A stretch of DNA of 64,000 nt from Nocardia iowensis (GTDB taxonomy: Bacteria > Actinomycetota > Actinomycetes > Mycobacteriales > Mycobacteriaceae), in NCBI RefSeq assembly GCF_019222765.1, contig NZ_CP078145.1, positions 4,898,001 to 4,962,000 of the forward strand. The letters run 5' to 3'. A program made the position numbers and the translations under genes. Below the pieces are notes generated by a model, which was not told the DNA's origin, ran no database searches, and worked only from the letters and a program-made list of their open reading frames with translations. Positions 1-8,931 of this stretch are shown piece by piece; position 1 is the first letter of the stretch; the number at the start of each line of letters is the position of its first letter.

Positions 1-2
1 AC

Positions 3-500
3 CCGGCCGCACAGCAACTGCTGCTGGATCGCCAGGTGCCCGCGTCCCTGTTCCTGCTGCCGGGCGCCTATTCCTACGACGCGGGCTACTACCGCACTCT
101 GCTCGACCACGGGCCGTCCCGCATCGAGAATCACACCGTCGACCATCCGGACCTGACGACGATGGACGCGGACGGGCAGCGAGCCCAACTGTGCGCGGCG
201 CGCGATAAGACGCTGGCGCAGTTCGGTCAGGAGCCGCGCCTGGCCCGGCCGCCGTACGGCGCGTACAACGACACCACCCGGGCTGTTGCCGGGGCGTGCG
301 GCGCGAAAGCACTGGTGACCTGGACCCACGACTTCTCCACCTGGGCCGGTGCGACACCACCGACCCCGACCCTCGAAGCAGGCGACATCGTCTTGCTGCA
401 TTTCAACGACACCGTGACCGCCGACTTGGGCCGGGCGCTCGCCGCCGCCGACGCGGCCGGTCTGCGGCCCGCGCCACTGCGGGACTACCTCCCGGATTGA
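3..500 (+). CDS. Polysaccharide deacetylase (NodB-like), 5' end outside window
   Basis: Carbohydrate esterase family 4 type deacetylase, the kind that removes N-acetyl groups from cell-wall or chitin-like glycans. The reading frame is open from the window edge, so the N-terminus (including the first metal-binding Asp motif and any signal peptide) is missing. Seen in the 165 residues present: the NHTVDH motif, whose two His residues normally bind the metal, then RPPYGAYN (family motif 3), a tryptophan-containing WTHDFSTW segment and VLLHFND near the end, matching the family's last motif. Substrate cannot be told from this part. The gene ends 99 bp before the TetR gene and appears unrelated to it. 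Confidence 0.85.
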   Translation, partial: PAAQQLLLDRQVPASLFLLPGAYSYDAGYYRTLLDHGPSRIENHTVDHPDLTTMDADGQRAQLCAARDKTLAQFGQEPRLARPPYGAYNDTTRAVAGACGAKALVTWTHDFSTWAGATPPTPTLEAGDIVLLHFNDTVTADLGRALAAADAAGLRPAPLRDYLPD

Positions 501-574
501 CCCCGGACGTGGGCAAAGGTTTCCGCGAAAGCCGCAGCGATCGCTGCCCCTGAAATATGGGTATCTCCCGAGTG

Positions 575-610
575 TGAACATCGATGTACAGTTCTGAACA
601 TGGATGTTCA
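575..610. promoter_or_regulatory. Two tandem palindromic operators over a TetR gene start
   Basis: Two 16-bp inverted repeats lie 20 bp apart: TGAACATCGATGTACA (575-590) and TGAACATGGATGTTCA (595-610). The second is a perfect palindrome and contains the ATG of the TetR gene (600-602). This layout, two related palindromes two helical turns apart, is typical of TetR autoregulation. That the downstream TetR protein binds here is inference. Confidence 0.7.
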
Positions 611-1169
611 CCACGGAGGTAAGCGGTCGACATTAGCGGTGGCCGCGGACGTACTCGCCCTGGACCCGACGGCATCGCTGGCCGTGATCGCGGAAGCGGC
701 GGGCATCGGGCGCACCACGCTGCACAAGCGCTTCCCGAAGCGGCAGGACATGCTGCTCGCGGTGGCCTACGACTCGATCGAGTTGATGGAGCAGGCACTG
801 ATCGACGCCGGGATGACCGATGAACAGACGGACGCCGCCGAGGCCCTGGGGCGTTTCATCGAGGCCTGCGTGGCCCTCGGCTCCCGGATCGCGTTCCTGT
901 TCCGGCAGCCTTCGCTGGATCCGGTGAAGGACATCCAACTCGCCAGCGACCGCATCGACGCGACTACCAACGCGTTCATCGTCCGCGCGCAGCGAGAGGG
1001 GCTGCTGCGCGCGGACCAACCCGCGTGGTGGATCAACTCCACGCTCTACGCCATCTGCTACGGAGCGTGGGAGAACGTCGCCCTCGGCAGGCTCGCCCCG
1101 CTCGACGCCCCGAAACTCGCGCTCGAGACGGCGCTGACCGGTCTCGGGCGAACGGACCGCGCGCAGTGA
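600..1169 (+). CDS. TetR-family transcriptional regulator
   Basis: One-domain DNA-binding repressor with a ligand-binding C-terminal half. The helix-turn-helix is at about residues 26-46 (AVIAEAAGIGRTTLHKRF), as in TetR proteins, and total length (189 aa) is normal. No Shine-Dalgarno sequence precedes the ATG at 600, which itself lies inside an operator; the mRNA may be leaderless. An in-frame GTG at 639 follows a GGAGG, but the 19-nt spacing is too long and that start would cut into the DNA-binding domain. It sits 63 bp upstream of a P450/monooxygenase/SDR/hydrolase operon on the same strand and is the obvious candidate to control it. Ligand unknown. Confidence 0.85.
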   Translation: MDVHHGGKRSTLAVAADVLALDPTASLAVIAEAAGIGRTTLHKRFPKRQDMLLAVAYDSIELMEQALIDAGMTDEQTDAAEALGRFIEACVALGSRIAFLFRQPSLDPVKDIQLASDRIDATTNAFIVRAQREGLLRADQPAWWINSTLYAICYGAWENVALGRLAPLDAPKLALETALTGLGRTDRAQ

Positions 1170-1232
1170 CCCGGTCACCGCGATTCAGCTTGCGCGGCAA
1201 CAAGAAAACAGAATTGATAGCGAGGTTTTCGC

Positions 1233-2504
1233 ATGACAATGCTGGCAGATGCCCGCCTCTTCACCCGGCTGGCCGCCGCCCGTGTCGGTAACTGGTTACT
1301 CAGCGCCCGCGGTGACGAACTGGCCCGGATGGAAAGTTCACGCAATCGACTAGATCCGTATCCGCACTACGCACGGCTGCGGTCGCAGGGCGGGCTGTAT
1401 CGCAGCAGCATCGGTATCTGGGTGGCGACCAGTTACCAGCATTGCCATGATGTGTTGCGGGACCGCCGATTCGGTGTCCAGGCCGCCGCGGGTCCGACGC
1501 CACGCGCGTTCGAACGCTTCATGCGGGAACGGGAAACCGGGGACGTGCCATCGTTTCTGGAGCTCGACCCGCCCGAGCACACCCGGCTGCGCAAGCTGGC
1601 CCGACCGGCCTTCGGGCCGGCCAAGATCAAGGGCTACCGCGCGCTTGTCGAGAAGGCGACGATGGACCTGCTCGATCGCGCGCAGGCCAAGGGCCGGTTC
1701 GACCTGATCAGTGACTTCGCCGGACCGCTGCCGATTCGGGTGATCAGCGACCTGCTCGGCATCCCGGATGCGAACACCACCCGCTTTCTGCACATCGGCC
1801 AGATCGTGGGACAGTCGCTCGACGGCGTCCGCTCGGTCCGCCAGTTCCATGCGCTGCGCGCCGCGGAGACCGAGCTGGACCAGATGTTCCGGAAGCTGGT
1901 GGAGCACAAGCGGATCGAGCCGGGTGACGACGTGATCACCCACCTCACCCATGCCTGCGACAACGGCGAGATGACCATCGAGGAACTGCTGGCCACGTGC
2001 GGGCTGCTGCTCATCGCCGGTTTCGAAACCACGGTGAACCTGATCGGCAACGGAACGCTTGCGCTGCTGGACAATCCGGCGCAGTGGGCGGCGTTGAAGG
2101 AGAATCCTGATCTCGCCGTCGGAGCCGCCGAGGAAACCCTGCGTTACGACCCGCCCGTGCAGGCCACGGTGCGGGTAGCCCATCAGGATCTCGACTTCGC
2201 CGGCAAACCCGTCGGCCGCAACGAGCCGGTGCTCGTCGTGCTCGGTTCGGCGGGACGCGACCCGCAAGCCTTCGACAACCCGGATGTCTTCGATATCACA
2301 CGCATCCACGAACGCGACCACCTGGCCTTCTCCGGCGGCATCCACTTCTGCCTCGGCGCACCACTGGCTCGATTGGAGGGCGAGGTCGCCTTGCGGGCCC
2401 TCGCGGAACGACTCCCCCACTTGGCGTCGGCCGCCCCACCGGAACGCAGGGCGAGCGGCATTCGCGGACTGACGCGGTTCCCGGTGACCACCGGAAGAAA
2501 GTGA
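1233..2504 (+). CDS. Cytochrome P450
   Basis: Soluble bacterial class I P450, 423 aa, needing separate ferredoxin and reductase. Seen: I-helix oxygen-activation motif AGFETT, K-helix EETLRYDPP (ExxR), and the haem loop FSGGIHFCLG with the axial Cys at about residue 373. First gene of a four-gene operon: six bases separate it from the flavin monooxygenase that follows, then an SDR and an alpha/beta hydrolase. P450 hydroxylation, SDR oxidation, Baeyer-Villiger oxygen insertion and ester hydrolysis together make a sensible degradative sequence for a cyclic or terpenoid-like ketone. Substrate is not readable from sequence. The N-terminal 40 residues before the conserved DPYPHYARLR are longer than in many P450s. 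Confidence 0.93.
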   Translation: MTMLADARLFTRLAAARVGNWLLSARGDELARMESSRNRLDPYPHYARLRSQGGLYRSSIGIWVATSYQHCHDVLRDRRFGVQAAAGPTPRAFERFMRERETGDVPSFLELDPPEHTRLRKLARPAFGPAKIKGYRALVEKATMDLLDRAQAKGRFDLISDFAGPLPIRVISDLLGIPDANTTRFLHIGQIVGQSLDGVRSVRQFHALRAAETELDQMFRKLVEHKRIEPGDDVITHLTHACDNGEMTIEELLATCGLLLIAGFETTVNLIGNGTLALLDNPAQWAALKENPDLAVGAAEETLRYDPPVQATVRVAHQDLDFAGKPVGRNEPVLVVLGSAGRDPQAFDNPDVFDITRIHERDHLAFSGGIHFCLGAPLARLEGEVALRALAERLPHLASAAPPERRASGIRGLTRFPVTTGRK

Positions 2505-2510
2505 GCGACC

Positions 2511-4007
2511 ATGGAAACGAAGACGAACATTCCTGAGCACGTCGACATCCTCATTGTCGGCGCGGGCGTTTCGGGCATCGGCCTGGCCTACCACTTCCAG
2601 GACAAGTTGCCCGGCAAGCGGTACCTCATCCTGGAGGGTCGGGAGAAGATCGGCGGCACCTGGGACCTGTTCCGCTATCCCGGTATTCGCTCGGATTCCG
2701 ATCTGCAGACTTTCGGATATTCCTTCAAGCCGTGGATCGGCGAGAAGTCGATCGCCGACGGTCCGGCGATTCTCGAATACATCACTGAGACCGCGCGCGA
2801 GCACGGCATCGACCACCATATCCGCTTCGGGCACCAGGTCCGCACGGCACAGTGGTCGAGCGCGGACCAGCGCTGGACGGTGACGGCCGAATACCGAGGG
2901 CAGCCGGTGACATTCACCGCTGACTGGCTGCTTTCCGCCGCCGGGTATTACGACTACGACCAGGGCTACCTGCCGAAATTCGATGGCGTCGAAAGGTTTA
3001 CCGGCACGATCATCCATCCACAGCACTGGCCTGAGGATTTCGATCACGCGGGCAAGCGGATCGTCGTCATCGGCAGCGGCGCGACGGCGGTGACTCTCGT
3101 ACCCTCGCTGGCCGAGCGGGCCGCGCACGTGACGATGGTGCAGCGGACGCCGACCTACATCATGTCCGCGCCCGCGGTCGATCCGCTGACCAGGTTGCTG
3201 CGCCGCGTGCTCGGCCGCACGGCGACCGCGCGCATCGTGCGTCAGGTGAATATCCGCAGGGATTCGTGGCTGTTCGGCGTGATCCGATTCTTTCCGGATC
3301 GGACGAAGGAATGGATTCGCAAGTCGAACGCCAGGCAGTTACCGCCGGGCTTCGACGTGGACAAGCACTTCACCCCGCCGTACCAGCCGTGGGATCAGCG
3401 GATGTGCTTGGCACCGGACGGCGACTTCTTCACCGCGATCCGCGAGGGGAAGGCGTCGGTGGTCACCGACCACATCACGACCTTCACCGAAAACGGCCTG
3501 CTGCTGCAATCCGGTGCGGAACTCGCGGCGGACGTCATCGTCACGGCCACCGGGCTACAGGTGGTGTCGTTCGGCAAGATTCGGCTCACGGTCGACGGGA
3601 AGCCCGTTGTGCCGGCCGAAACCTTCACCTACAAGGCGATGATGCTGACCGATGTCCCGAATTTCAGTTACGTCTTCGGATATCCGCATCTCTCCTGGAC
3701 GCTGATGGTGGAGCTGATCGGCGGCCAGCTGACTCGTCTCATCGAGTTCATGGACGCGCGCGGCTATGGACTCTGCGTCCCGAGACCGCCGGTGCGTGGC
3801 ACCAAAGAGCGTTCGGTGGCCGACGACTTCTCGCCCGGCTATGTCAAACGGGCCGTCCAGGAATTCCCTCGCCAAGCCGCCGGGAAGCCTTTCGAACTCG
3901 ACATGGACTATCTGCTGGATCGCAAGTACTTGCTCGAAGGCCCGGTCGGGGATCGGATGCGTTTCGAACCGAAACTTCCGGCCCAGCAGTCCGCTCAACG
4001 CGCTTGA
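2511..4007 (+). CDS. Flavin-containing (Baeyer-Villiger type) monooxygenase, EthA-like
   Basis: FAD- and NADPH-dependent oxygenase of the EthA/MymA group (498 aa; EthA is 489). Seen: N-terminal FAD fold with IVGAGVSGIG, the GGTWDLFRYPGIRSDSD segment strongly reminiscent of Mycobacterium EthA, the Baeyer-Villiger fingerprint-like FTGTIIHPQHWPE, and the NADPH-binding VVIGSGATAV. Members turn ketones into esters or oxidise sulfur in thioamides. Operon position, between P450 and SDR/hydrolase genes, resembles the mycobacterial mymA locus, which also pairs such an enzyme with an SDR and a lipase-like hydrolase; here a P450 leads instead. Physiological substrate unknown. Confidence 0.92.
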   Translation: METKTNIPEHVDILIVGAGVSGIGLAYHFQDKLPGKRYLILEGREKIGGTWDLFRYPGIRSDSDLQTFGYSFKPWIGEKSIADGPAILEYITETAREHGIDHHIRFGHQVRTAQWSSADQRWTVTAEYRGQPVTFTADWLLSAAGYYDYDQGYLPKFDGVERFTGTIIHPQHWPEDFDHAGKRIVVIGSGATAVTLVPSLAERAAHVTMVQRTPTYIMSAPAVDPLTRLLRRVLGRTATARIVRQVNIRRDSWLFGVIRFFPDRTKEWIRKSNARQLPPGFDVDKHFTPPYQPWDQRMCLAPDGDFFTAIREGKASVVTDHITTFTENGLLLQSGAELAADVIVTATGLQVVSFGKIRLTVDGKPVVPAETFTYKAMMLTDVPNFSYVFGYPHLSWTLMVELIGGQLTRLIEFMDARGYGLCVPRPPVRGTKERSVADDFSPGYVKRAVQEFPRQAAGKPFELDMDYLLDRKYLLEGPVGDRMRFEPKLPAQQSAQRA

Positions 4008-4039
4008 CCCCCAAGCACATTCACCGGAACGAGGAACAG

Positions 4040-4909
4040 ATGAAGATCTATGAGGGCAAGGTCGCCGTGGTCACCGGGGCCGGGTCCGGCATCGGCCGAG
4101 CGCTGGCCGCCGAGCTGGCCGGGCGTGGCGTCTCGCTCGCACTGTCCGACATCGACACCGCCGGGCTGGCCGACACCGCGACCCGGTGCGAAAGGATCGG
4201 CGCGCCGGTCCAGCAATACCGCCTGGATGTCGCCGATCGCGACGCGGTCTATCGGCATGCCGACGAGGTCCGGGAGGATTTCGGTGGGGTCGATCTAGTC
4301 ATCAACAATGCCGGTGTGGCCCTCGGCGCCGAGGTGGCGGAGATGTCGTGGGCGGATTTCGAATGGCTGATGAACATCGACTTCTGGGGTGTCGTCCACG
4401 GCACCAAGGCGTTTCTGCCGGATCTGATCGCCTCGGGTGACGGGCATATCGCCAACCTCTCGTCGGTCTTCGGGTTTGTCGGCGTGCCTACCCAGAGTGC
4501 TTACTGCGCAGCGAAGTTCGCGGTCCGCGGCTTCACCGAGTCACTACGCCAAGAGATGCGCATCGCCGGGCATCCGGTCGGGGTGACCTCGGTGCACCCG
4601 GGTGGGATCAAGACGAATATCGCGGTGAATGCCCGAGGGAACGACGGTCTCGATCTCGAGCAGGTGCGGACGAGTTTCGAGAAGAGCGCGTGGACCGATG
4701 CCGAATCGGCGGCGAAAACCATTCTGAAGGGCGTCGAGAAGAACAAGCCGAGGGTGCTCATCGGCGCGGATGCTCGCCTGTTCGACGTGGTGGCGCGGGT
4801 GGTGGGGCCGCGGTATCAGGACATCGGGGCGGCGCTGGCCCGCCGTAGCGGCACGGTCGATGAGCGGCACGCCGGAGCTGCGGGAAATGCGTCGAAAGGG
4901 TTGGTATGA
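4040..4909 (+). CDS. Short-chain dehydrogenase/reductase
   Basis: Classical SDR of 289 aa. Seen: NAD(P)-binding TGAGSGIG near the N-terminus, NNAG after the fourth strand, and the catalytic set with SSVFGFVG followed by YCAAK (Tyr/Lys). The Asp in LSDID after the second strand favours NAD(H) or a mixed preference, by family rule. The start at 4040 is preceded by GAGGAACAG; the frame is open far upstream but that stretch overlaps the monooxygenase gene and carries no SDR sequence. It probably interconverts an alcohol and ketone in the pathway with the flavin monooxygenase. The gene stops inside the next gene's start (ATGA overlap). Confidence 0.9.
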   Translation: MKIYEGKVAVVTGAGSGIGRALAAELAGRGVSLALSDIDTAGLADTATRCERIGAPVQQYRLDVADRDAVYRHADEVREDFGGVDLVINNAGVALGAEVAEMSWADFEWLMNIDFWGVVHGTKAFLPDLIASGDGHIANLSSVFGFVGVPTQSAYCAAKFAVRGFTESLRQEMRIAGHPVGVTSVHPGGIKTNIAVNARGNDGLDLEQVRTSFEKSAWTDAESAAKTILKGVEKNKPRVLIGADARLFDVVARVVGPRYQDIGAALARRSGTVDERHAGAAGNASKGLV

Positions 4910-5808
4910 CCGAGCTATCGGCCGCCTTCGACAGACCACACGCAGCGACCGAAACACGATTCGTGACCAGCGACGGCGTTTCACTGGCGGTGTTCGAGCA
5001 AGACCCGGCCGACGCCGTGACCACCGTGATCTTGCTGCACGGCTGGACGCTGGACCATCGGACCTGGGACGACGTCACCCCGCTGCTCGCGGCGCGCCAC
5101 CGCGACTTGCGCGTACTGAGTTACGACCACCGCGGACACGGGCGATCGGACCCGGCCCCGGTCGGGACAACCACCCTCGAGCGACTGGCCGACGATCTCG
5201 CCGAGTTGATCGAAGATCGCGTGCCTACGGGACGGATTGTGCTGGTAGGGCATTCGCTGGGCGGCATGACGCTGATGGCGCTTGCCGAACGGCACCCAGC
5301 GGTGGTGGCCGATCGGGTCGGCGGGGCCGCCTTTGTCGCGACCAGTGCGGGGCATCGACGGCCCGATGGCGTTCAGACGTCCTGGCTCGAGGAACGGTTC
5401 AGCCAGCTCATGGCGCTGCTGGAACGTCCATTGCGGAAACCGTGGTTGCGGTGGGCGGCGCGGTGCAACACCCGGTGGTCATTGTTCGGCCGGGACGCTC
5501 GGCTGCGCGACGTCGACCGCATGATCGAGCAATCCTCCCTGGCCGCGCCCGGTGCGGTGACCGGATTCCAGGCGGCGCTAGCGCGGCATTCCCGGCACGC
5601 CGCCCTGCGGCACTATCGCGATATCCCGACGATCGTCTTCGGTGGTGGGCGCGACCGCCTGTGCCCGGTGCGAGACTCGCGCGCTATCGCGGCAGAGCTG
5701 AGCGGGGATCTGGTGCTCTATCCCCGAGCGGGACACATCCTTCCGTACGAACGGGCACGAGATGTGGCTCGCCGATTGAACGAACTGATCATCAGCGCCG
5801 GTCGGTGA
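4906..5808 (+). CDS. Alpha/beta hydrolase
   Basis: Hydrolase of 300 aa, probably an esterase or lactonase. Seen: oxyanion-hole LLHGWTLD, nucleophile elbow GHSLGG, acid residue in GGGRDRLCP and catalytic His in RAGHILPYE, so the triad looks complete. Translationally coupled to the SDR by ATGA. In an operon with a Baeyer-Villiger-type enzyme, hydrolysis of the ester or lactone product is the likely job (inference). The 3' end overlaps the convergent MerR gene by 17 bp. Confidence 0.88.
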   Translation: MTELSAAFDRPHAATETRFVTSDGVSLAVFEQDPADAVTTVILLHGWTLDHRTWDDVTPLLAARHRDLRVLSYDHRGHGRSDPAPVGTTTLERLADDLAELIEDRVPTGRIVLVGHSLGGMTLMALAERHPAVVADRVGGAAFVATSAGHRRPDGVQTSWLEERFSQLMALLERPLRKPWLRWAARCNTRWSLFGRDARLRDVDRMIEQSSLAAPGAVTGFQAALARHSRHAALRHYRDIPTIVFGGGRDRLCPVRDSRAIAAELSGDLVLYPRAGHILPYERARDVARRLNELIISAGR

Positions 5809-6514
5809 GCGCGACCACGGTGTCGAGGGCCGCGGCGGCGGTGAGGAGTGCGCGGGAGCAGGCCGTGAGGCTGGCGTCTCTGGCGGCCAGGGCGGAGCGG
5901 ATGTCTTCGGATCGGTGGGGGCGGTTCAGTTCTGGGATCAAGGCGCGTAGGTGCGGGATGCGGTATCCGGCGGCGCGTAGTTGGTGGACGACGCGGGCGT
6001 CACGAACCTGGTTCGGGGTGTAGCGGCGGGCTCCCTGTGGACCGGTGCGATCCGGGGTGATCAGGCCTTCGGCCTCCCAGTGCCGCAGGGTCGAGGGGCG
6101 GATGCCGAGTGCGGTGGCGAGTTCGGCGACGGTCATCGAGTCGGAGGTGTGCACGTCGGTGATCGGTTCGGTGGAGATTGATTCGGCGGCCCTGGTGGCG
6201 TGCGCTAGATCGATGCGTTCGCTGTGCAGGCGGGCGTGGGCCGCGTCGAGCAGAGCGAGGGCTTCGGCGAGCGGACGGGTGTGCATCGCCTGGAGGATCT
6301 TCTTCGCTTCGGTAGGGCCGATGCCCGCGGCGAGGGCCCGGTAGGCGAGTGCCGAGTGCAGGTGGATCTCGGCGTAGGCGCGGTAGCCGGTGGTTGAGCG
6401 GGTGGCAGGCGGGAGTACACCGGCACGTTCGAGGTTGCGTATTTGCTGGACCGAGTAACCGGTATCGCGCGCGATGTCGACCGTGCGCTTGAACTGAGAT
6501 TTGAGGGTTGGCAA
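5792..6514 (-). CDS. MerR-family regulator with two MerR-type HTH domains
   Basis: 240-aa regulator with two MerR-like winged helix regions: residues 11-65 (ARDTGYSVQQIRNLERAGV) and 127-185 (ELATALGIRPSTLRHWEAEG), joined by a helical stretch. Usual MerR proteins have one such domain plus an effector region, so one chain here could span both half-sites, or one copy could sense. Start is TTG at 6514; AGGAG lies six bases upstream and no ATG start is well placed. It is divergent from the DUF6194-like gene at 6576 with 61 bp between; control of that gene or of itself is plausible. No cysteine cluster for metal sensing is visible. Confidence 0.82.
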   Translation of the reverse strand: MPTLKSQFKRTVDIARDTGYSVQQIRNLERAGVLPPATRSTTGYRAYAEIHLHSALAYRALAAGIGPTEAKKILQAMHTRPLAEALALLDAAHARLHSERIDLAHATRAAESISTEPITDVHTSDSMTVAELATALGIRPSTLRHWEAEGLITPDRTGPQGARRYTPNQVRDARVVHQLRAAGYRIPHLRALIPELNRPHRSEDIRSALAARDASLTACSRALLTAAAALDTVVALTDRR

Positions 6515-6575
6515 CCAAAACTCCTAGTCGATCCGTCCTAAGTCCACATAGGCACATGAATGAGACGCTGGAACC

Positions 6576-7055
6576 ATGACGATAGAGGAGATCATCGACT
6601 TCGTGGGAAGCCTCGACGGCGTTCTGACCATCAGCCCGGTACCGGGCGACAGTTGGCCCGAGATCGCCTGGGGTGACTCGTTTTTCTACTACTCCCCGGA
6701 CGGCGTCGTTCCGGCCAGGACCCAGCCCTTCGCGACGATCGTGACAAAGGACTACGACGCGGATCGGAGCTCCCGGTTGGATCGTCCGGATACCTTCCGG
6801 GTCAATATCAATGCCGGGAAAGAGGCGTTCATCCGCTGGATCGGGCGAACTCCGCGGGAGGCGGCCGCCGAGGATGTGGATTACAGCGTTATCGACACCG
6901 TCATCCCGCACCCCGACTATGGCACCGCGGGGTGGCTCGCCGTGGTGAATCCGGGAGTCCGGACCGGTGAGCCGACACGGGAGCTGCTGAAAATGGCCTA
7001 CGACCGCGCGCGGTCCCGGTTTGAGCGGCGTACCGGGTCGGAGTCGAGTCTGTAG
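6576..7055 (+). CDS. Conserved hypothetical protein, DUF6194-like
   Basis: 159-aa soluble protein with no signal peptide or membrane segment. The opening MTIEEIIDFVGSLDGV and the internal WGDSFFYYSPDG are typical of a small actinobacterial family annotated DUF6194 (recalled, not searched). Conserved-looking features are a WIGRTP segment and an HPDYGTAGWLAVVNPG segment near the C-terminus. Biochemical role unknown. Divergent from the MerR-type regulator, so co-regulation is possible. Confidence 0.7.
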   Translation: MTIEEIIDFVGSLDGVLTISPVPGDSWPEIAWGDSFFYYSPDGVVPARTQPFATIVTKDYDADRSSRLDRPDTFRVNINAGKEAFIRWIGRTPREAAAEDVDYSVIDTVIPHPDYGTAGWLAVVNPGVRTGEPTRELLKMAYDRARSRFERRTGSESSL

Positions 7056-7313
7056 CGAGTCCGGGCCAGCCGACTGCGGATTCGTGCGTTGCGTGTCGGA
7101 ATCTGCTGTGTCGCAGGGTGTTCGACTTGTCACCAGCCGACTGCCGAAAGTCCCTGCGCCGGATGAACTGTGGACTACCTGCGCACAGCCCACGGCGGGC
7201 CGCGGTGAGGTAGGTGATCATCTCGGCCATTCAGCAGGACTGGCGGTCACGGATACCCGACAATGGGGAACGCCGGCGTTTCGTTGCCGGTCAGTGGCCG
7301 ATAGGAGAGCCCG

Positions 7314-8297
7314 ATGACACAGCTCGAATCCCCTTCCACCGCACCCGATTCCCCCACACCCGAGCATTCCGCAGCAACCAGCGTGTTCGTCAATGGATAT
7401 ATTCCCCGTCGGCGCGGGCTGGTCCTGCTGCTCGGTGTGCTCGCCGGGTTCCTGCTGACCGTGGTGTGGTCGGCGCCGTTCGTGGACACCACGATCGGTG
7501 GCACGGTGGCCGACGGGCTGCTCGGCCACGATGCCAAGGAAACCGCGATCACCGGCATCGGCGCGGGCATCGTGTTCGCGTTCGTCTCCGGCCTGGCAGG
7601 CACGTTCACCGCGTGCAATATCGCCGTGTTCGGCGCGGTGGCGCCGCTGGCGGGCAGCGCGGGCGGCTGGTGGAGCCGAGTGCAGGCGGTGCTGCGGCCG
7701 CTGCTGTGGATGGCGGTCGGGATGGTCGTCGTGTCGGCCGCCTACGGTGTGGTGGTCGGCATCTTCGGGACCGACATGCCGCAGTTCGACACCGCGCCGA
7801 GCCGACCCGGCCAGCTGTCGCCGCGGCTGATCCAGTCCATGGTGGTGTTCGGCGTGATCGGGGTGATCATGACCTACCTCGGACTCGCCGTCCTCGGTCT
7901 GGTGCGCGACCCGTTCGCCCGCATCGCCGCCCGCTTCCCGAACGCCCCGTTGGTCGTCTTCGGCGGCCTGATCGGCGCCTTCCTCATCGGACGCCCGTTC
8001 CCGTTGTTCCGCAAGCTATTTCGCGACGCCGCCGAAGAGGGCAACATCCTCTACGCCGCCAGTGCCTTCGTCCTTCAGTCCATCGGCAACATCATCATCC
8101 TCGCCGTCCTACTGATCCTGACCGTCCTCGTCGGTGGGCGCCTGCAACGCTGGTTCCAAGCCGACCCACGTCGCGTCAGCATCCTCAGCGCCACCGCCCT
8201 ACTCACCGTCGGCGTCTTCACCTTCCTCTACTGGGACGTGCGCCTACTCGCCATGCGCGACATCATCCCGTGGTATCCGGTGGCGCCCTGGGTGTAG
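7314..8297 (+). CDS. Polytopic membrane protein of unknown function
   Basis: 327-aa integral membrane protein with six or seven hydrophobic segments, the first at about residues 36-55 (LVLLLGVLAGFLLTVVW). A central segment, SGLAGTFTACNIAVFGAVAP, has a Cys in a membrane helix and a small-residue pattern seen in CcdA/TauE-like transporters, but this is weak. The start at 7314 has AGGAGAG a few bases upstream. No partner gene is close; the next is a small membrane protein. No function assigned. Confidence 0.75.
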   Translation: MTQLESPSTAPDSPTPEHSAATSVFVNGYIPRRRGLVLLLGVLAGFLLTVVWSAPFVDTTIGGTVADGLLGHDAKETAITGIGAGIVFAFVSGLAGTFTACNIAVFGAVAPLAGSAGGWWSRVQAVLRPLLWMAVGMVVVSAAYGVVVGIFGTDMPQFDTAPSRPGQLSPRLIQSMVVFGVIGVIMTYLGLAVLGLVRDPFARIAARFPNAPLVVFGGLIGAFLIGRPFPLFRKLFRDAAEEGNILYAASAFVLQSIGNIIILAVLLILTVLVGGRLQRWFQADPRRVSILSATALLTVGVFTFLYWDVRLLAMRDIIPWYPVAPWV

Positions 8298-8386
8298 TTC
8301 TCCTTCGTGCCGGTGGACCCTGCACGCCGTGCTGAACGAGGCCCGGCGTGCTGGGTCGACGGGCGCAGGCTGGGTATTCGCTGGGC

Positions 8387-8734
8387 ATGGCACACTTCAG
8401 GCGTTGGGGAGCTGTTTATCTACTGCTCGTGCTGTTCGCCGGATCGTGGGTCGCGCAGTTCTTCACCCAGCTCGTCGAATACCGCAATACCCAGCACGAG
8501 CACGGACAGCCGTTCCAGTGGTCCGGCTACTGGCCGGACTTTCTGGCCAGCACCTTCGAGAACTGGCAGAGCGAATGGCTGCAGCTCGTCTTCCAGGCCC
8601 TTCTGTTGCTGGGCGCCAAGCACTGGATCTTCCGGGTAGACGCGGAAAACGCCGAACGTATCGAGTCCAAAATCGACGACCTGCGCGCCTACCTGATACC
8701 GCCGGACCAGCAAACCCCAGTCCCCCACGATTGA
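8387..8734 (+). CDS. Small membrane protein, DUF6766-like
   Basis: 115-aa protein with an N-terminal transmembrane helix (YLLLVLFAGSWVAQFF), a conserved EYRNTQHEHGQPFQW stretch, then a second hydrophobic segment (LQLVFQALLLLGAKHW) and a charged tail. The pattern matches a widespread small family annotated DUF6766 (from memory). I chose the ATG at 8387 because the family-like sequence begins there; an upstream in-frame GTG/CTG extension adds a non-conserved 13 residues. Function unknown. Confidence 0.72.
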   Translation: MAHFRRWGAVYLLLVLFAGSWVAQFFTQLVEYRNTQHEHGQPFQWSGYWPDFLASTFENWQSEWLQLVFQALLLLGAKHWIFRVDAENAERIESKIDDLRAYLIPPDQQTPVPHD

Positions 8735-8931
8735 GCTCCCCCGGCGGGACACCAAAACTGATACTGGGCCAGCCTAGGGCCAGATCACTGGCAGTTTCTG
8801 CAATTTCGCAGAGGGTGCGTGCGGATTTCCCTATTGTCTGCGCACATGTGGGCACCAATACTGGCCAACCGAGCCTGTGTGCGGTGCGTCACATGCGGAT
8901 GGGCAGCGTTGGGAAGTAGAGGAACAACTGG

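Noticed and set aside
1350..3128. A long open frame on the minus strand under the P450 and monooxygenase genes
   Set aside because: It is antisense to two clear enzymes, has no family motifs and reflects high GC at third codon positions. Similar long opposite-strand frames across the window were left out for the same reason.
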